Source of the DNA: Pelagimonas sp050633425
Lineage (GTDB): Bacteria > Pseudomonadota > Alphaproteobacteria > Rhodobacterales > Rhodobacteraceae
DNA length: 64,000 nucleotides
Direction of reading: 5' to 3'
Assembly: GCF_050633425.1 (NCBI RefSeq)
Contig: NZ_JBOEGM010000035.1
Location: 45,199 to 109,198, forward strand
Of this stretch, positions 62,244 to 64,000 are shown in pieces. The position numbers and the translations under genes are program-made. Position 1 is the first letter of the stretch; each line of letters opens with the position of its first letter. The notes under the pieces were generated by a model. That model saw only the letters and a program-made list of their open reading frames with translations. It ran no database searches and was not told where the DNA came from.

Positions 62244-64000
62244 ATGGCTGATTTATTTTTAGATTGGGGTGCCCTGGGTGCATACGGTACAGCTTTGGCT
62301 GATACGGCACCTGGTGATGTAACTGCCACGGTCGATACAGGTGGCGTTGCTGTCGATATTACCTTTGACGGTCAGGATGCTGGGTCACAGGCATTCACTT
62401 TCAACGGTAACGGCTATTTTGGCGCAGACGAAACGTTTAACCCAACATCGCATTTGAAACTGTTTGGCGAAGGTGGCGACGGCGGTGTTGATCCATCTGC
62501 GACATCCACAACCGTTATGGATTTCCGCGCGCTGGATACAGCTGCTTATACGGACAACGTTCAAAACGTGAGCTTCCGTCTGAACGACGTTGATGCCGGT
62601 TTTGGCGGTGACTTGGACGCGCCAGGGACCGGTTTCGAAGATGTTGCGACGATCATGGCCTATGACGCCGAAGGCAACGCGGTTCCGGTGACCATGACAC
62701 CTGCCGGAAGCGCGTCAGTTTCTGGAAGCACGGTCGATGGGAATACTGAATCTGGTTTCGAAGACGCGACCGGCTCCGTGTTGGTTGAGATCCCAGGCCC
62801 CGTGTCGCGCATTGAGATCACTTATGAAAATGGCGGCGAGAGCGAGCAGGGTGTTTTGATCTCTGACGTGGAATTCTCAACCGTTGATGTGGATGACGAG
62901 AACTCGGACCCAGATGCGGTTGATGACAGCGACAGCACTTTGCTTGATACCGCTGTTACCATTGATGTTCTGAGCAACGATACCGACCCAGATAGCGACC
63001 CGTTGAGCGTCGTATCATTCACACCGCCTGCAAATGGCAACGTCACCGACAATGGCGACGGGACCATGACTTATACGCCGGCCTCGGGTTTCCTTGGAAC
63101 AGATACGTTCACCTATGTGATCGAAGACGGCAATGGCGGCAGCGATACCGCAACCGTGACTGTTGAAGTGACTGAAGGTGGCGGCGGCAACACCGACCCT
63201 GATGCGGTTGATGATAGCGAAACCACTGGTGTCAATTCACCGGTTACAATCGCCGTTTTGTCAAACGACACTGACCCAGAATTGGATACATTGTCGGTAG
63301 CGAGTGCGACTGATCCGGCCAATGGCAGTGTTACTGTGAACGGCGACGGCACGGTTGACTATACGCCCGATGCTGACTTCACCGGAACAGACACCTTTGA
63401 CTATACGATTTCGGATGGCAATGGCGGCACTGATACAGCCACCGTGACTGTGACTGTTGAGGATGCAGGCGGCAACCGCCCACCTGTTGCTGAAGACGAT
63501 ACAGCAACCACCGATGAAGGCACTGGCGTACGTATCTACGTTCTGGGCAATGACTCTGACCCTGACATGGATCCTTTGACACTGACGTCGGTGACGGATC
63601 CGGTTAACGGCACAGCGGTCATTGATCCGTCCGATAACACCATTGTCTACACACCTGATCCCGGGACTTCCGGTGAAGAAACCTTTGAATACACGGTTTC
63701 GGACCCAAGTGGTGCGACTTCTACGGCGACTGTCACTGTGACCGTTACACCAGATGATGATGGCAACACACCACCTGCGGCCGTTGACGATACCGCGACC
63801 ACACCTGAGGGCACGCCGGTTGTTATCGACGATCCAGCCGCGAATGACACGGACCCAGATGGCGATCCTCTGACCGTGACCTCGGTTGGTGATCCAACCA
63901 ACGGCACCGCGACGCTGAACCCAGATGGCACCGTGACCTATACGCCTGCGGATGACTTCACCGGCGATGATACCATCCCCTATACCGTTGATGACGGTAA
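62244..64000 (+). CDS. Large secreted protein with tandem cadherin-like (Big_9-type) repeats, 5' part
   Basis: 585 codons are present and the frame runs off the window. No signal peptide; the start ATG is preceded by GAGAGGG. Residues 1-215 form an acidic Gly/Asp-rich beta domain (DLFLDWGALGAYG) I do not recognise. At least four repeats of about 95 residues follow (starting near 221, 315, 409 and 506), each with PDAVDDS or PxAVDD, VLxNDTDPDxDxL, PxNGxV, DGTVxYTP, F-GTDTFxY-SDGNGG and TVTVTV. Such repeats occur in Ca-binding adhesins and biofilm proteins exported by type I secretion, usually with a C-terminal RTX signal (not in the window). Confidence 0.88.
   Translation, partial: MADLFLDWGALGAYGTALADTAPGDVTATVDTGGVAVDITFDGQDAGSQAFTFNGNGYFGADETFNPTSHLKLFGEGGDGGVDPSATSTTVMDFRALDTAAYTDNVQNVSFRLNDVDAGFGGDLDAPGTGFEDVATIMAYDAEGNAVPVTMTPAGSASVSGSTVDGNTESGFEDATGSVLVEIPGPVSRIEITYENGGESEQGVLISDVEFSTVDVDDENSDPDAVDDSDSTLLDTAVTIDVLSNDTDPDSDPLSVVSFTPPANGNVTDNGDGTMTYTPASGFLGTDTFTYVIEDGNGGSDTATVTVEVTEGGGGNTDPDAVDDSETTGVNSPVTIAVLSNDTDPELDTLSVASATDPANGSVTVNGDGTVDYTPDADFTGTDTFDYTISDGNGGTDTATVTVTVEDAGGNRPPVAEDDTATTDEGTGVRIYVLGNDSDPDMDPLTLTSVTDPVNGTAVIDPSDNTIVYTPDPGTSGEETFEYTVSDPSGATSTATVTVTVTPDDDGNTPPAAVDDTATTPEGTPVVIDDPAANDTDPDGDPLTVTSVGDPTNGTATLNPDGTVTYTPADDFTGDDTIPYTVDDG

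Noticed and set aside
62822..63931. Ser/Val-rich minus-strand open frames
   Set aside because: They are repeats of the antisense of the cadherin-type repeats and mirror their period.
1..64000. tRNA, rRNA, riboswitch or CRISPR array
   Set aside because: Nothing with the needed length, repeats or structure was seen on reading; small RNAs could still be missed without a covariance search.

Overview
The window is a chromosomal segment of a marine alphaproteobacterium of the Roseobacter group (Rhodobacteraceae/Roseobacteraceae). This rests on gene content: PhaR, small conserved alphaproteobacterial families (DUF2842 after purA, DUF6524), a cobalt-type nitrile hydratase set, TRAP and amino-acid-type ABC transporters, and an aromatic-type catabolic cluster. 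GC content looks moderately high. I found no rRNA, tRNA or CRISPR array.

Region 1 (1-16980) is mostly housekeeping and nitrogen metabolism: the xseA tail, phaR, and a long minus-strand operon (10478 down to 2195, perhaps to 872). The operon encodes a polar amino acid/polyamine-type ABC transporter, two gamma-glutamylputrescine-synthetase-like enzymes, a class I amidotransferase and a PuuB-like FAD oxidase, which together suggest uptake and gamma-glutamylated breakdown of putrescine-like amines. It is followed by a PhnD-like binding protein coupled to TerB, a second TerB, rlmJ, two small envelope proteins, pyrG and secG.

Region 2 (17132-28450) holds nitrile hydratase alpha/beta/accessory genes with 4-nt overlaps, a DUF6524 protein and a GNAT enzyme, purA-DUF2842, a large acidic low-complexity protein, thiamine diphosphokinase overlapping antisense with a DMT transporter, an AEC transporter, and an MBL-fold/TatD pair.

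Region 3 (about 28500-43200) is accessory and partly decayed. It has a secreted Cache-like protein beside a methyl-accepting chemotaxis protein, a DUF1963 protein, a CPBP protease pseudogene with an in-frame stop in its active-site motif, an inverted pair of ~116-bp repeats around membrane proteins and a Crp/Fnr regulator, and an iron-type ABC operon whose last gene is a Tat-exported pseudoazurin-like cupredoxin. A degraded IS91-family transposase lies upstream of that operon.

Region 4 (43227-58416) looks like a catabolic island centred on a divergent LysR regulator. Leftward are a VOC extradiol-type dioxygenase, a Rieske ferredoxin, a cyclase/amidohydrolase and a fused TRAP permease; rightward are an FAD monooxygenase, an alpha/beta hydrolase, a GST, a cupin, an SDR and a fumarylacetoacetase-family hydrolase, then a porin. 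A TRAP binding protein lies at 45086. The set predicts uptake, hydroxylation, ring cleavage and hydrolysis of an aromatic or N-heteroaromatic acid; the substrate cannot be named from sequence.

Region 5 (58745-64000) has a SulP anion transporter, a 1.7-kb stretch without a supportable gene, and the 5' part of a large secreted protein with tandem cadherin-like repeats that runs off the window.
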